A stretch of 64,000 nucleotides of DNA, taken from positions 806,001 through 870,000 of the forward strand of contig RCTD01000016.1 of assembly GCA_014898415.1 (NCBI GenBank), written 5' to 3'. Below, one piece after another: positions 35,043 through 46,155 of the stretch. Below the pieces are notes generated by a model, which had not been told where the DNA came from, ran no database searches, and saw nothing but the letters and a program-made list of their open reading frames with translations. The translations under genes and the position numbers were made by a program. Source of the DNA: Stromatinia cepivora (Eukaryota; Ascomycota; Leotiomycetes; Helotiales; Sclerotiniaceae). Position 1 is the first letter of the stretch. Each line of letters starts with the position of its first letter.

Positions 35043-38000
35043 GGACGGATCTTCCGGAAGTGGCTTGGCAGCCAAGAAAGCAATTTTACCGACAATGAAA
35101 TCAGGACAGAGGAAGCTACTGGAATTGTTGAACTTAGTGAGCATCGCTTTCGAGGAAGCGGCTATTCAGGTGCTTAAAGATCTAGCCATCGGCGCTAGCG
35201 AACATCTGCAGATTCCCAAAGATATTGCTGACGCCACTCAGAGTATAGCTCCGACCGACACTAAATAACATCAACGTTGGGCAAAATCGGCATGATCTCG
35301 AAAATAGCTTCGAAGAACAATTAGCATGGCTTAGATCGGGAACAATAGCTGCTGCAGAATTCCCTGCTAGACTTCATGAAGTCAACAAAAAGGCATGCTG
35401 CAAGAATGCTTGCAAATGGATTTTTAATGAAGTTGCCTTCAAATAATGGTTGCAATGTAAAGGAGAAGACAAGATGTTATGGGTGAAAGGCCGAAGTGGG
35501 ATTGGGAAGAGTTTTCTCGTTTCGATGATCATTGAACACTTGGAAGAACATACTCCAAAAAACGACACTCAGCCACTGGTACTTTATTTTTTCTGCAAGA
35601 CTGGAGACGATATGACTCAACGAGGAAATAAAATCATGTTGCATCTGCTCGCCCAAATCCTGATTAGAGTGTTTAGCAATTTCAATGAGGAAGATCCGCA
35701 TTCTGTCTCAAATGGCAACGAGCTGAGATCCAGTGGCTTTGCGGAGCAAGAATTAATTTCATGCATCGATATAATCAAGAAGGCAAGGATAAAGATGCTA
35801 AGCAGTGCCGCCAAAGAAGATTCCTCGCCTGTGGAAATCGATTCTTTGCTCCAGCCGATGTTTAAGAGTTTGGTGGTGACTCTCCAGAGGAAATTTGTCG
35901 TGGTGCTAGATGCATTGGATGAGTGTCTTGACTACGATAAAGGTCTATTATCCGCCATGATAGCTTTGGCTCGCAGCTCAACAATGAGGGTTTTCATAGG
36001 GAGCTGCCCCATAGAAATCATTTCAAAGGCTCTGAGCAACAATGCGTTGTTAATTGATCTTGATCTATAACAGCTGATTGCTAAAAATATCTAGGTGTAT
36101 GTTGGAGATTTCTTGCGCCGGGAAAATCTTTTTGCGGGTAGTCACAACGATCTGTTGAAAGCGGTTAGAAGGATTACGAAGAGAGCAGATGGTAGCTTCA
36201 GATGTAAGTCTAAACCTCAAAGATGGTCATACCTGACAGGTCGAAGATGCAAACTTGATTCTCGAGGAATTGAAATCGACGCCTAGTACCACAAAGCAGC
36301 GCAAGTTGATAGCATCCGAACTCCCGGATGGATTAAAGAACTACTACCGACAAGCCTTTAAAAACTCAGACTCAGAAACTCGCGAAATTCTTATGATAGC
36401 TCTTCCTTGGCTCGTGTGTGCGCAAAGTAAAGTTTATATCCATTTAGTTGCGGAGGAGTTCGATCAAAAGTGGGAAGCACACGAAGATGCTGATGGGTTC
36501 GTTGAACTTTCGCTTAGCAGCGACGCGAAAAGCTTCCTGTCCGAAGATGGTAAGCTTGGGACCACCACGAAACCACGCATTCGAGCAGAAAATATTCCCG
36601 TGTCAAACTTCGAGCCTCTCACAATTGCTGAGCGACAAGTAATTCAACTTGTAAAGAACGCTGGAAGAAAGTTTCTTCAATTTGGAAGTGCCAATAACAT
36701 TGAGCTCGATCATAATTCGGTGCGCGACTATATTCATGAAGACGAAAAGAATAGTGACACGACTACTCTTTGTGAGAAATGCAGAAAGGAGAATAACGAT
36801 ATATTGGTATTTGAAGCTGGCGGTAAATATGGCAAGTTACTCATGATCGAAAAGATAATGAAAACATTAAACTCCGAATCATTTCAGAGGGAGTTCATAT
36901 GGGCTATTGGCGTGGAAGATGACACAGATGGAGCAAGACCCGAGTCTTTTGAGACCAGCACAGTATTTCGAGAGACGCTGTTAATTTCCAGATCCAGACA
37001 GGTACCTGACGAGCAGGACATCGGGGACGTGGAAGAGCAGTATATGGAAGAGCAGTACATGGGAGAGCAGTACATGGAAGATCCGGACATGAATTCAGGA
37101 GTAATCTTGAATGGCTTAGAACACGAAATGCAACCCTTCCTGTCCGACGAAACCAGCCATATACCAGATGAATTAGAAGAAAGATACGAACTTAATCATT
37201 GGACAGGACATCTTGGAGCTGCAGAAGAAGCCTGGCCAGAAGAGGAACGACTCCAGGAGCAAGATAGATGGATTGAGCTGTATAATGCTGTTGAGAAATT
37301 CTTGAACCCCTGTAGCTGGGCATTTAAAAGCTGGGTTAAAAGAACCTCTCCTTGGCGCTCAATGGATCCTACAGTAACCGTGCACTTATATTACCCCAAA
37401 ACCTTAAAAACGCATAAATTTCGCGAATTGAATTTCAACTCTCTTTATTATTTATTCATTAATAATATTACAATGTATTCTTAGAACCTTGAATATTGAA
37501 AGGGAGTTAGTTTTTAAGCATTTTACTTTATATTTATGTGGCAAAATTATTGGCAAAACTTCTAATAGCTTTAGTCTTTATTATATTGTAATTAATTTCA
37601 ATCTCGAAATGCGAATTATTTGTTATATTCTATAGCAAGATATATTATATAATAAAGGAATGAATCTACTTTGTATTTCTCAAATTAGATTTTATATAAA
37701 AAAAGAAGAATGTATATTAATTCGATATATTCGATTATATCCAAAATCAATTTATATACGAGTAGTCATAAGTTTTATTGTTTTTATATCAACTTCGCTA
37801 GCTCGACACTTTTCACATCTTTATCACCCGCACAAACAAAAACAATTATAGGCCTTAAATATAGTATCTTTATTATTAAGAAGATTTTGAAGGCTTATAG
37901 AATCACCAATTGGAAATATAAAAAGCAACCGGAACTTACTTAGGTATATATGTTCAAGTAATTTGTATGGTGTTTAGTATATAGGGGATTGATAATAGAG

Positions 38001-41000
38001 GAATGGGGATTAGTTGTATAAAACGATAAATGCTCTATAGAATAAAAGCGGGGTAAAAGAGGAGAATAGTGTTTTTGCATTTCCGTTTAGAAATGGGAAC
38101 CTAGAATGGTTTAAATATATAATATGAATAAGAATATGAAGATTATAATCTGAAAGGGCTTTTGGGATCTTGAAAGGAGTAATTTATATATAATGAATAG
38201 AGATTTTGAGAATAAGAAATATAGGTATAATGCCAATTTATATCTCAAAATCCTCGATATTGAGATAGGTTCTGCTTTTGAAAGATTAGGTCCAGAATAT
38301 GAATTTATATAGGATAATATTTCTATTCATTATATCTATAAAGTACAGGATTGGTTTCAAAAAAAGGGATCCCAATATTGAAGGATTGATTTCCTTATTC
38401 TCCTGATTTTAATTTTATTGAATATATTTGGTGGGTTTTAAAAGTAAGGTTATATAAGATATTTCCTGATGTTGTAATCGATAAAAGTGAATTGGAATAT
38501 ATTAAACAAAGGTTAGAGAGTTATTTATAAGTAGTTTGGGATATATTAGATTAAGAATTATTCGATAAATTAGAAGCGAGTATATCTAATAAAATTGAGG
38601 TTTGTATTGTAGCAAAAGATTGGTATACAAAATATTGATTAATTGTAAGGCGATAAAGATTTGAATTTTTTTTGGGGAATAGTATAAATATAGAATTTCA
38701 ATATATTCAAATTTTAGATTATAATAATTAATAATTGATTTTATAATTAAATTGAAAGATAGATGTTAAATATATAAAAAAACTGAAATTAGGTTGTGGG
38801 GTAATATAAGTTGACTAGTACTGTATCGATCCTTTGCATGTCGCCGCATACTGTGGCTTGGTTGGATTGATTAAGCGACATGCTAAAGAGAAGTACTCTG
38901 ATACATGGACTGGGGACAGTTTGAGCGCGCTACACCTAGCATGTCACGGTGCTGGGCGATTCCGCGGCATAGAGCTTCTGTTGCCAGATGAAAAGGATAT
39001 CAATCGTAGGGTTGGCAAGTATCAGGAAACCCCGCTTCAACTCGCTATAAAATCTAAGGCAAACGTAGAGCTTGTAAATAAGCTCATAGACGCAGGTGCA
39101 GATTATCAGATGCCTGATTCTTTTGGAAGGACTTGCCTTCATTTTGCAGTAGCAAGTGGTGATACCGACGTCACCAAGCTTTTATTAGGAAAGAATGCGG
39201 ATGTCAATGCGAAAGATGGAGAAGGTGAAACACCTCTACACTAAGCATACAAGCAACAGAAAACACCACCGAGGCTAGTTCAGCTACTGTTGCACTGTCA
39301 ATCGGATGTAAACGCGGAAGATAATGATAGTCAAACACCAATATACGAAGCCTGTCTTTCAGGGGATGTTATGGTCGCACGCATACTACTTAAGCACTCT
39401 GCAAATGTTAATTGCATCGACAAGTCTGGGAATACTGCTCTCTATGCAGCCTTAGGATGGTGTCAGACGGCCACAAAGAGTAACATGGAACTCGCTGAAC
39501 TTCTTGTTCGTTATGGTGCCGACCTTTCAATGAGGGACAACAGATTACACGACCCAGTCGTGCGAGCTGTCGCTCTGAACGACATAAAAATTCTTGAATT
39601 TCTATTAAAGTGCTGGAAGGAAAAGGACCCAGAAGGATGTTTTCTCTTGAATCGCGATTTCGATAGTCTGGAACCACTTCATCGTGCTGCTGCACAAGGC
39701 CGAGATGAAGTTGTCAAAATGTTACTGGATGCTGGAAATGCTTCGAAACTATGTAGACAGCCTGGGGTTTATGACTCTACAGCTCTTCACCTTGCTGTGA
39801 AAAATGGGCATAAAGAAATCGTTAAAACTCTTCTAGATGCAAGTGGTCCTTCGATGTCTCTTGAGACCGACCAATGTGGCGCTACGCCTATGCATTGGGC
39901 TGCCAGCAAAGGAAACGTTGAGATTGTTAGGATCCTTCTTGATAAGGGTGATGCTTCAGCAATCTTTGTGCCCGACAAAGCCGGCGCTACGCCTTTACAC
40001 TGTGCTGCAAGCAAAAGATATGTTGAGGCTGTTAGAATTATTCTGGGAGAAGGTGATGGTTCGATAATGAGTCTTAAGTTTGACTTTGACCAAAGAGGTG
40101 CCACTCCCATGCACTGCGCTGCCGAGATGGGCGATGTTGAGACTCTCAAAGTCCTTCTGGATAACGGCGATCCCTTAGCGATCCACGTGTCCGACAATGA
40201 GGGCGCTACACCTCTTCATCTTGCAGCTCGTGGAGGCAATGAAGATGCTGTGGACCTCTTATTCAGCCGAGGAGCAGATCCCACCTCAGAGGATAAGTAT
40301 AATAGAACCCCTTTGGAATGGATGTTTATGGTATGCATGGGTCTTCGCCTTCCATACGAGATTCGTCGGAAAGATAAGATTGAGCGCACAATAAAGCTTC
40401 ACATGTCAAGAATTCTCGCCTTGAAACTACCCGCGATTGACATACAAAGACGGCAGCTAGATCTTATCCACTTCGCAGTAGAGAATGGCAACGTTAATAT
40501 ATGCAGTGCCATCAATAAAGAGTTGGTCAATGAAAAGGATTCACATGGTTGGACCTCGGTACTCCTTGCCGTTCAGATTCAACGACGAGATATAATCGAT
40601 TTCTTATCGCAGTATGATACGCCAAATATCACCGGCACATTTAGCTAAAAGAGAGACTCGCAAACTTCGTTTGGTCATGCTCCGACAAAGTGGAGCCTAA
40701 CTGGCAAATACTCGAGCATCACAATTGGGGAAGACGGACTAGAAGCATTGGCGAAAAACAGTAAGGGTATTCCATATTCATGACTATATGTTGCAGGTGA
40801 TGACAACTTTGTGCGAGCAAACTTCCAATTCCAGCTGGCAGAGAGAAGTACTATTTTGAGGTGACTGTTCTTGAGATCTTCGAGGAGAATCAGTACGTGT
40901 TCATGGCCCTGGATACTAACAATTTCAATTGACATTGAAGCAGAAGCTTTAGACTTGGAGTTATGACCAGAGAATGCCGTCTATATCAGACTTCTCCCTG

Positions 41001-41764
41001 GGACCTAGATAGCGCAATAGATTTCGAGGAGAAACAATACCAATATCAGACTGGGGACGTGATAGGATGTGGGATTGACTTCAGAGAAGAGATGATTTTC
41101 TACACCAAGAACGGGGAGCTTCTAAGTACATCCACATTTCGCCCACAGTCTCAATGACATGCTAATGTTTTGTGCTTTAGAAAGCAAATGCAAATTTATA
41201 GATACAACTAGACGCTTGTTCCCATGCATTCGAATAGGAGGCGACCAGATAAAAACACGTGTTAATTTTGAGCAGGAGCCGTTCGCGTATCAGGACTGGC
41301 CGCCCAAGGAGATGCTGGTTGATCTTGCAATAAACGGTAAGGATGAGCGAGAGGATTCAGTACTTGAACGTCTAGTAGAAGATGGTTTGGAGGCGCAAAT
41401 AATAGCCGAATCTCAGGTCGCGGGGAATATTGCTCTTGAATTGCAAGTCGATCATGAGAATGAGGGGCAGATAATGGGTACATGCCAGCAGCGGAATAAA
41501 CAAGAGAAGATGGGTATTGAATGCCAGGTAGGAGATGGGCAGGGACAACCACTTATTGAGCCAGCACCCCTTCATCAGGAGGAGCTCGAGGCTTTCAACA
41601 AACCCCAACTTGACCGCCAAGAGGATCAGAAAGAGGTAGATAGCGACGTGGGAAGGGTCGATCCCGCAGTAGACTCTGTCGAAGCTTTTGAACCACCGGC
41701 GATACCCCAGGGTTCCCAAAGGCGGAAGAAATTCTCTCGCGTGCTCCGAAGATTGAGATGTTGA
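35043..41764 (+). pseudogene. Broken NACHT-ankyrin-SPRY gene (NLR-like), split by a transposon
   Basis: The order of domains reads across the whole span. There is an N-terminal helical region, then the NACHT lead-in (WIFNEVAFK) and Walker A (VKGRSGIGKSF, ~35483-35517). Walker B (VVVLDALDEC, ~35896-35925) follows, then a linker to 37369. About a dozen ankyrin repeats (38826-40640) are followed by a SPRY domain (GDVIGCGIDF, FYTKNGELL; 40680-41300) and an acidic tail ending at TGA 41762-41764. In-frame stops are TAA 35444, TAA 36068, TAG 36092, TAA 39242 and TAA 40646, each one C-to-T step from CAA or CAG. There is a frame change near 35260 and two in the SPRY exons (about 40825 and 41130). Introns are visible at 36204-36246, 40761-40796 and near 40896-40943. 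Family knowledge: fungal STAND/NLR proteins act in non-self recognition and regulated cell death. As it stands it cannot make a full protein. Confidence 0.85.
37372..38823 (+). mobile_element. Decayed Tc1/mariner transposon inserted in the NACHT-ankyrin gene
   Basis: 1452 bp flanked by TA (37370-37371 and 38824-38825). The terminal inverted repeats share CAGTA and, after a divergent stretch, ACTTATATTACCCC-AAACCT over ~40 bp. The 3' half decodes as a Tc1/mariner transposase end: QDNISIHYIYK, then PYSPDFNFIEYIWWVLK and a C-terminus at VAKDWYTKY, TGA ~38637. The catalytic Asp (in QDN) and acidic residue (in FIEYIW) are present. Stops and frameshifts, including TGG to TGA before FPYSPD, show it is dead. 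Very AT-rich, consistent with RIP. It inserted inside a codon between the linker and the first ankyrin repeat. Confidence 0.9.
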
Positions 41765-42226
41765 TTTTGATCATAATATGATCGTGGGGCTTATTACTTC
41801 GCCGCACTGATTATTTATAGATATTGAGTAGCTGATTTAGATGATTCCCTACTCCACCCATACCATGAATCACTGGAATTCAAGTGCGCGGATTTGGATA
41901 GTACAATAAGATAAGTGGTAAAAGATTATTTTGCGTTGTGCAAGATGATTGTAGCCTAAAATGTATTTGAATATCCCAAGTTGAGCACAAAAGACAATTA
42001 AGACACGGAATGACCTCGAAGTGAAATTGTATATCTTGTAAACTAGTTCCAAATTGAGGACCAGGAAATGATTCTTCGAACGTAGTTGCACTTCGGTAGT
42101 CCTCAGATGTTTATTCCAAGACCATAGGAACCAAACTTCCGGTTGCGGACAGCACGCACTACATTGTTTTCTCCCCCCTTGCACGTCTCTCTCCAACAGT
42201 GACAATGTCATATCTGCTTCACCAAT
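41765..42226. other. Intergenic
   Basis: Spacer between the end of the SPRY tail and the end of the convergent Nif3-like gene; nothing else is seen. Confidence 0.5.
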
Positions 42227-42620
42227 TCAATAATCCTCCAGCTTATAAACTTCATAAGCTGGTTCTTCATACGGATGTACTCTAAAAAATGCATTAGAGA
42301 CAGGAAGTAAGATAAAATAAGAATCAAACTTGCTTCTTCAGAGCTTCAACGGCATTTTTAATGGTTTCCTCGCCAACACACAAAGTTTCGAACCTAACCT
42401 CTTGCACCTCTTCCAAGGCGCCTACCGTCCCAATATTCGGATTTGCGGTATCACCAGGTCGGAATTGAGCGGTGCCCATCGTTGTCCAGCAGCATTCGGT
42501 ATATTTTCCAGGGCCTGGATAACGTCCGGCTCCAGCGGCAAAGATGGCAGCTTTACAGGCCGGAAGTCCTGATGGTGGGACGAAAAGTATTAACTTGAAG
42601 CGTTGGAGCTTGGTTGTCAT
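42227..42620 (-). CDS. Nif3/YqfO-type small domain protein, GC-AG intron
   Basis: The model is complement(join(42227..42281,42334..42620)), 113 residues. The N-terminal strand LILFVPPSGLPACKAAIFAA, the middle TAQFRPGDTANP and the C-terminal HPYEEPAYEVYKLED are the hallmarks of the small domain found inserted in Nif3/YqfO proteins and standing alone in fungi. Databases sometimes mislabel such proteins as 'structural toxin RtxA'; there is no toxin feature here. Joining KK to VHPYEEP in frame needs a non-canonical intron of 52 bp (42282-42333) with donor GCAAGT and acceptor TTTTAG; a GT donor 4 bp downstream cannot restore the motif. The biochemical role is not established. It is intact, unlike its neighbours on both sides. 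Confidence 0.82.
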
Positions 42621-43244
42621 GTTTATGGAAATTATTATTTGTGATGCCTTGATATGCTGTTGATTTGTCGTCGAGTTATAAAGCAATCAAACGGATATGG
42701 ACATTGAATTTGTGGGGTAGTTTTATCGTCTTTGACCCCACCACATCCATTCATTCGTACTCAATATTATCTTATCCTCATGAATCATCATACCTACATA
42801 CAAAGATTTCAGCCACATAATATGAACCCTTATGTTGACTCGTTCGATGTGGAGCCATCATACACTCCCCGGTTCAAATGATACATGCCGCGGTTCAAAT
42901 ATATCGATTGAGCCTTGGTTATCATTGTTCAATAACAGTCCAGAAAATGGCAGGCCTTCGATTTGGGACAAAAAACAAAACAAGCTCTCCACAGTACGCT
43001 TGTCCTTCTCTAATTTTGGAGATAAGCAAACCTCAAGCCAATTGGTTGTTTCGTGGAGTTGTTGGTATCCGTACATAACCAACCCACTCAACCATCAATG
43101 GAGTGCAAATTGAACGGCCGATGCAGAAACTTGAGGTCTTAATTTGCATCTGTCACAGCTGGAAGGTCTACATAATTTCATAGCCTCGGAGAACATACCT
43201 CCAAGCAGTTTTCGTTCATCCCAGCCGACAAACGCTGCGGCTCG
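42621..43244. other. Intergenic
   Basis: Promoter side of the Nif3-like gene. ORFs on both strands at 42832-43113 overlap and none is convincing. Confidence 0.4.
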
Positions 43245-45185
43245 TTGCCGAACACCACTCAACAAGAAGTAATACCATCACTTGCTGGCAGCCCATTCTA
43301 TCCTCTCCCAAAGACCAAAGGGCCAAAGAGCAGATCAAAGAAACTGCAAAAAGAATCAGAACCAAATCAACGAATCGGCATCAAACAACGACCTGCATAC
43401 GAGTATTCACCTCTAAACGAAGACGCGGGAGGAATCAGAGTCATAGAGATATTACCAGGGCAAATCTCAATCGGCGACGGGGCAAATCTCGTCGCCGATT
43501 GAGATTTTGGTCCACATATTCCCGTTTCGGGACTCGAAAAATTGCTTTCTAATTTATGAAGCTTTATCATATGCTTGGAGGAATATAGACAACAAAGTCT
43601 TGATCGAAATTTGAGATCAATCAGGGGATATAAAGCATCTCGCTGCTACACGTAACTTGGCGGAGGCTTTACCCCACCTACGATTCTGAGACAGGCTTCG
43701 AATATTATGAGTGGATGCTATATGCATTAACCAGAATGATGTCCATGAGCGAGCTTCGCAGACACAAAAAATGGCAGAAATTTATTCTTGAGCCGGAAAT
43801 GTCATTATATGGCTAGGACCAGAGCATGATAAGGTGGTATTACGATTAAGACATTAGAAAACATTGTGTCAAATGTGGAAGTGGACTGGATTCACTGGAC
43901 CATGAAACCGAAGTCAGAGATCCGTCTAGACGAGGAATTTTGGTCAGGCAAACGAATCACGATAGAAGATATTTTCGACATGGCAGGAGTCTCATCATTA
44001 GTTCATTTGTAAAGCGGTTTTGGTTTGAACGTTTGTGGATATGGCAAGAAGTTTACTTGGCTAGGAAAGCGACGATTGTTTGTGGTGGAGGCATCATGGG
44101 ATGGCCTCCGTTCAGAAGTTCTATGTTCGTCCTGATTCATCAGTTTGCATGGGATCAAGGTAGGGCGTCACTTTTGGAGACGCTTTCTCAATTTTTGACA
44201 TTGATCTCACATCCGGGTTCATGAAGATTTTTCTCAAAACACAGCATGCTAAATGTTCTGATGATAGAGTTAGAGTTTATGCTACTTTCGGTCTTATGAA
44301 ATCGGAATACTCGCATATGATCAAAGTTAAAGCAGATTACACTAACACAGCTTCCCAGATATACGAGAAATTTGTACTAGCGAATTATGGAACATTGCTG
44401 GATATATTCACTTGGTCTCCCGATTGGTCTTGCCCAATGAGATCCCATCCACTGCCTGGATATTCTCTTGCATCTAGGTTTTCTCTCGCAATTACTTTAC
44501 TCTCAAAACATGACAGTGGTGTCCAAAATTTCACAGGGCTTTATGTTTCTGTCGTGAAAGAAGTAGACCATTTACTCTATCATCCAATTTTTGATTTATC
44601 AAAACAAACAATCATAGATGCTGCACCGATTGACGTTCTTGAGGGATCAAAGATTTATTTGTCATCAGGGGAAGAAAACTTCTTCGAAGCGTTCACTCGT
44701 ACGCTTGCGGAGAATAACTTTGCTGGAAGCATTACACTTTACTCCGCAAAGATCTTAGGTTTGAGGTATGCCCAGACATCGTCATCCTCGGCGATATGAT
44801 ATGTGTTTTATTGGTGCAAACAAGCCCGTATTGTTGAGGCCTTTTGAGGATGGTTGCTATCAATTCCCAGGAATCTATTACGTGCACGGCTTGATGTCGA
44901 ACGAAGCTGCCTTGACCCGCTACCTGGTGATTCTGACTTGTTAGACGGAAAAACAGACCTTGGGGACCATACCTCTTTTTTGATCCCGAATCATCACAAT
45001 TCCAAGGGGACGATCCTCGACTTGATCCCCTTCCGAATGGCTGGCAATCTGAACCACTGCATCCAGATGAGGAAGTTGACCAGATACTTGTCAACGAAGA
45101 GACGGGCGAGAAGACAGGACATGATCCAAGACTCACCCCAAAGCGCTGAAGGAGCGGAATCCCGGCCTCATATTGGGGGTTTTTA
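43245..45185 (+). pseudogene. HET-domain (heterokaryon incompatibility) gene relic
   Basis: Characteristic HET segments appear in order but in different frames. They are YEYSPLNEDAGGIRVIEILP (~43396-43455), AICINQNDVHERA (~43720-43765) and VIIWLGPEHDK (~43803-43835). WFERLWIWQEV (~44027-44058), the downstream YATFGLMKSEYSH / DYTNTASQIYEKFVLANY block (~44275-44395) and the usual C-terminal part follow. That part is YQFPGIYYVHGLMSNEA (~44858-44908) and NEETGEKTGHDPRLTPKAL (~45090-45146). Several in-frame stops and at least three frameshifts separate them, and the N-terminal half is partly deleted. HET proteins trigger cell death on encounter with a different allele in fungal fusion; this copy is inactive. 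Confidence 0.85.
43462..43507. repeat. Perfect 18-bp inverted repeat with 10-nt loop
   Basis: AAATCTCAATCGGCGACG (43462-43479) and its exact complement CGTCGCCGATTGAGATTT (43490-43507) surround GGGCAAATCT. It lies inside the HET relic just where the reading frame ends. GGGCAAATCTC also occurs as a direct repeat at 43459 and 43480, which suggests a templated (snap-back) insertion rather than a regulatory hairpin. Confidence 0.9.
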
Positions 45186-45459
45186 GTCTTGTCTGATATA
45201 CTTAGTCGCTCAATTCTCGGGCCAAAAAGAGGTAGAAACCAGAACCAGAAGATACAATATTGCAACGTCCTCCGCACGGAGAGCTGGGCCAAATCGGTTC
45301 AGCGGAACAGCTAGACTAGATGATCGACAAGATAGGCCAGGAAAAGTGAACTCAAAGAATCAACAAAATATGATTAGGCCTACCTAGTTTTTTTTTCAGA
45401 GACTGCCATCAATCAAATTCCCAACATACTGCACTACTTATCGTTATTATGGTAACAAG
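45186..45459. other. Intergenic
   Basis: Nothing recognised between the HET relic and the next relic. Confidence 0.35.
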
Positions 45460-45900
45460 AGAAGCCGCATCGAGTTAGATGTGGTCACTGGAGACCGATC
45501 ATAGTACCATACGCAAGCTTTCATAAAGTTGTCTGTCATGTACACATCGCCGCTCTTGTACGAAAAAGACAGTAAGAACAGGGACTAAGAGTTATTGTAA
45601 GATTCTCATTATAAACCTCTTGATTCTGAAGAGCTCAAAATGCTACTTCACCATGGTCATCAGTCCCGCCGCCAAAAGCATGACTTCGTACCTACATTTA
45701 GCCTGAACATCGCTGACCAGCATCGAAGCTGCATTCGAAATCTCAGGTTGGTTATACGATGTTGCATCAGAGTTGTCTTCATTGATTCGTCAATAGCAGA
45801 TGGCTGACTGGAAAGGCTTGCCAAGGCTGCAGGGCGGCCGGGTAATGACTGTAAGCTCGGGTTGATCAGTATTTACTTGCATTGAACCTGCAGTAATATG
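45460..45900 (-). pseudogene. Relic of an unknown gene
   Basis: The minus strand reads as protein in pieces: SLPGRPAALASLSSQPSAI (~45790-45845), then after a one-base shift SNAASMLVSDVQAKCRYEVM down to TAG 45643-45645, then YKSGDVYMTDNFMKACVWYY (~45505-45565). The TAG could derive from CAG. The family is unknown and the pieces may not all belong to one gene. Confidence 0.4.
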
Positions 45901-46155
45901 CTTAAAGGTTACTTGATTTCAAAGATATATTGCAAAGATTCAATAATTTCTTCTTGGCGACAGCCATCGATGGACGGTGGCGGAAAACGGTTCCGGTTCT
46001 GACGGAGTCGGATGTGTTGATGGTATATGAGGTCCCAGTTCCAATATGACCTGAGATGAATGGGAAACAGTTCTCTATTCAATCAACCAATATTGATCAA
46101 CAAATTACGATAGTATCCATCTCTAGGTCGAATTGAAGAATTTGGCACCACTATT

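Noticed and set aside
42227..42620. Labelling the small Nif3-like gene as an RtxA-type toxin
   Set aside because: That name circulates in databases for this domain, but the protein is a 113-residue Nif3-type domain without any toxin feature.
44732..45292. A 186-codon minus-strand ORF
   Set aside because: It is antisense to the well-supported end of the HET relic.
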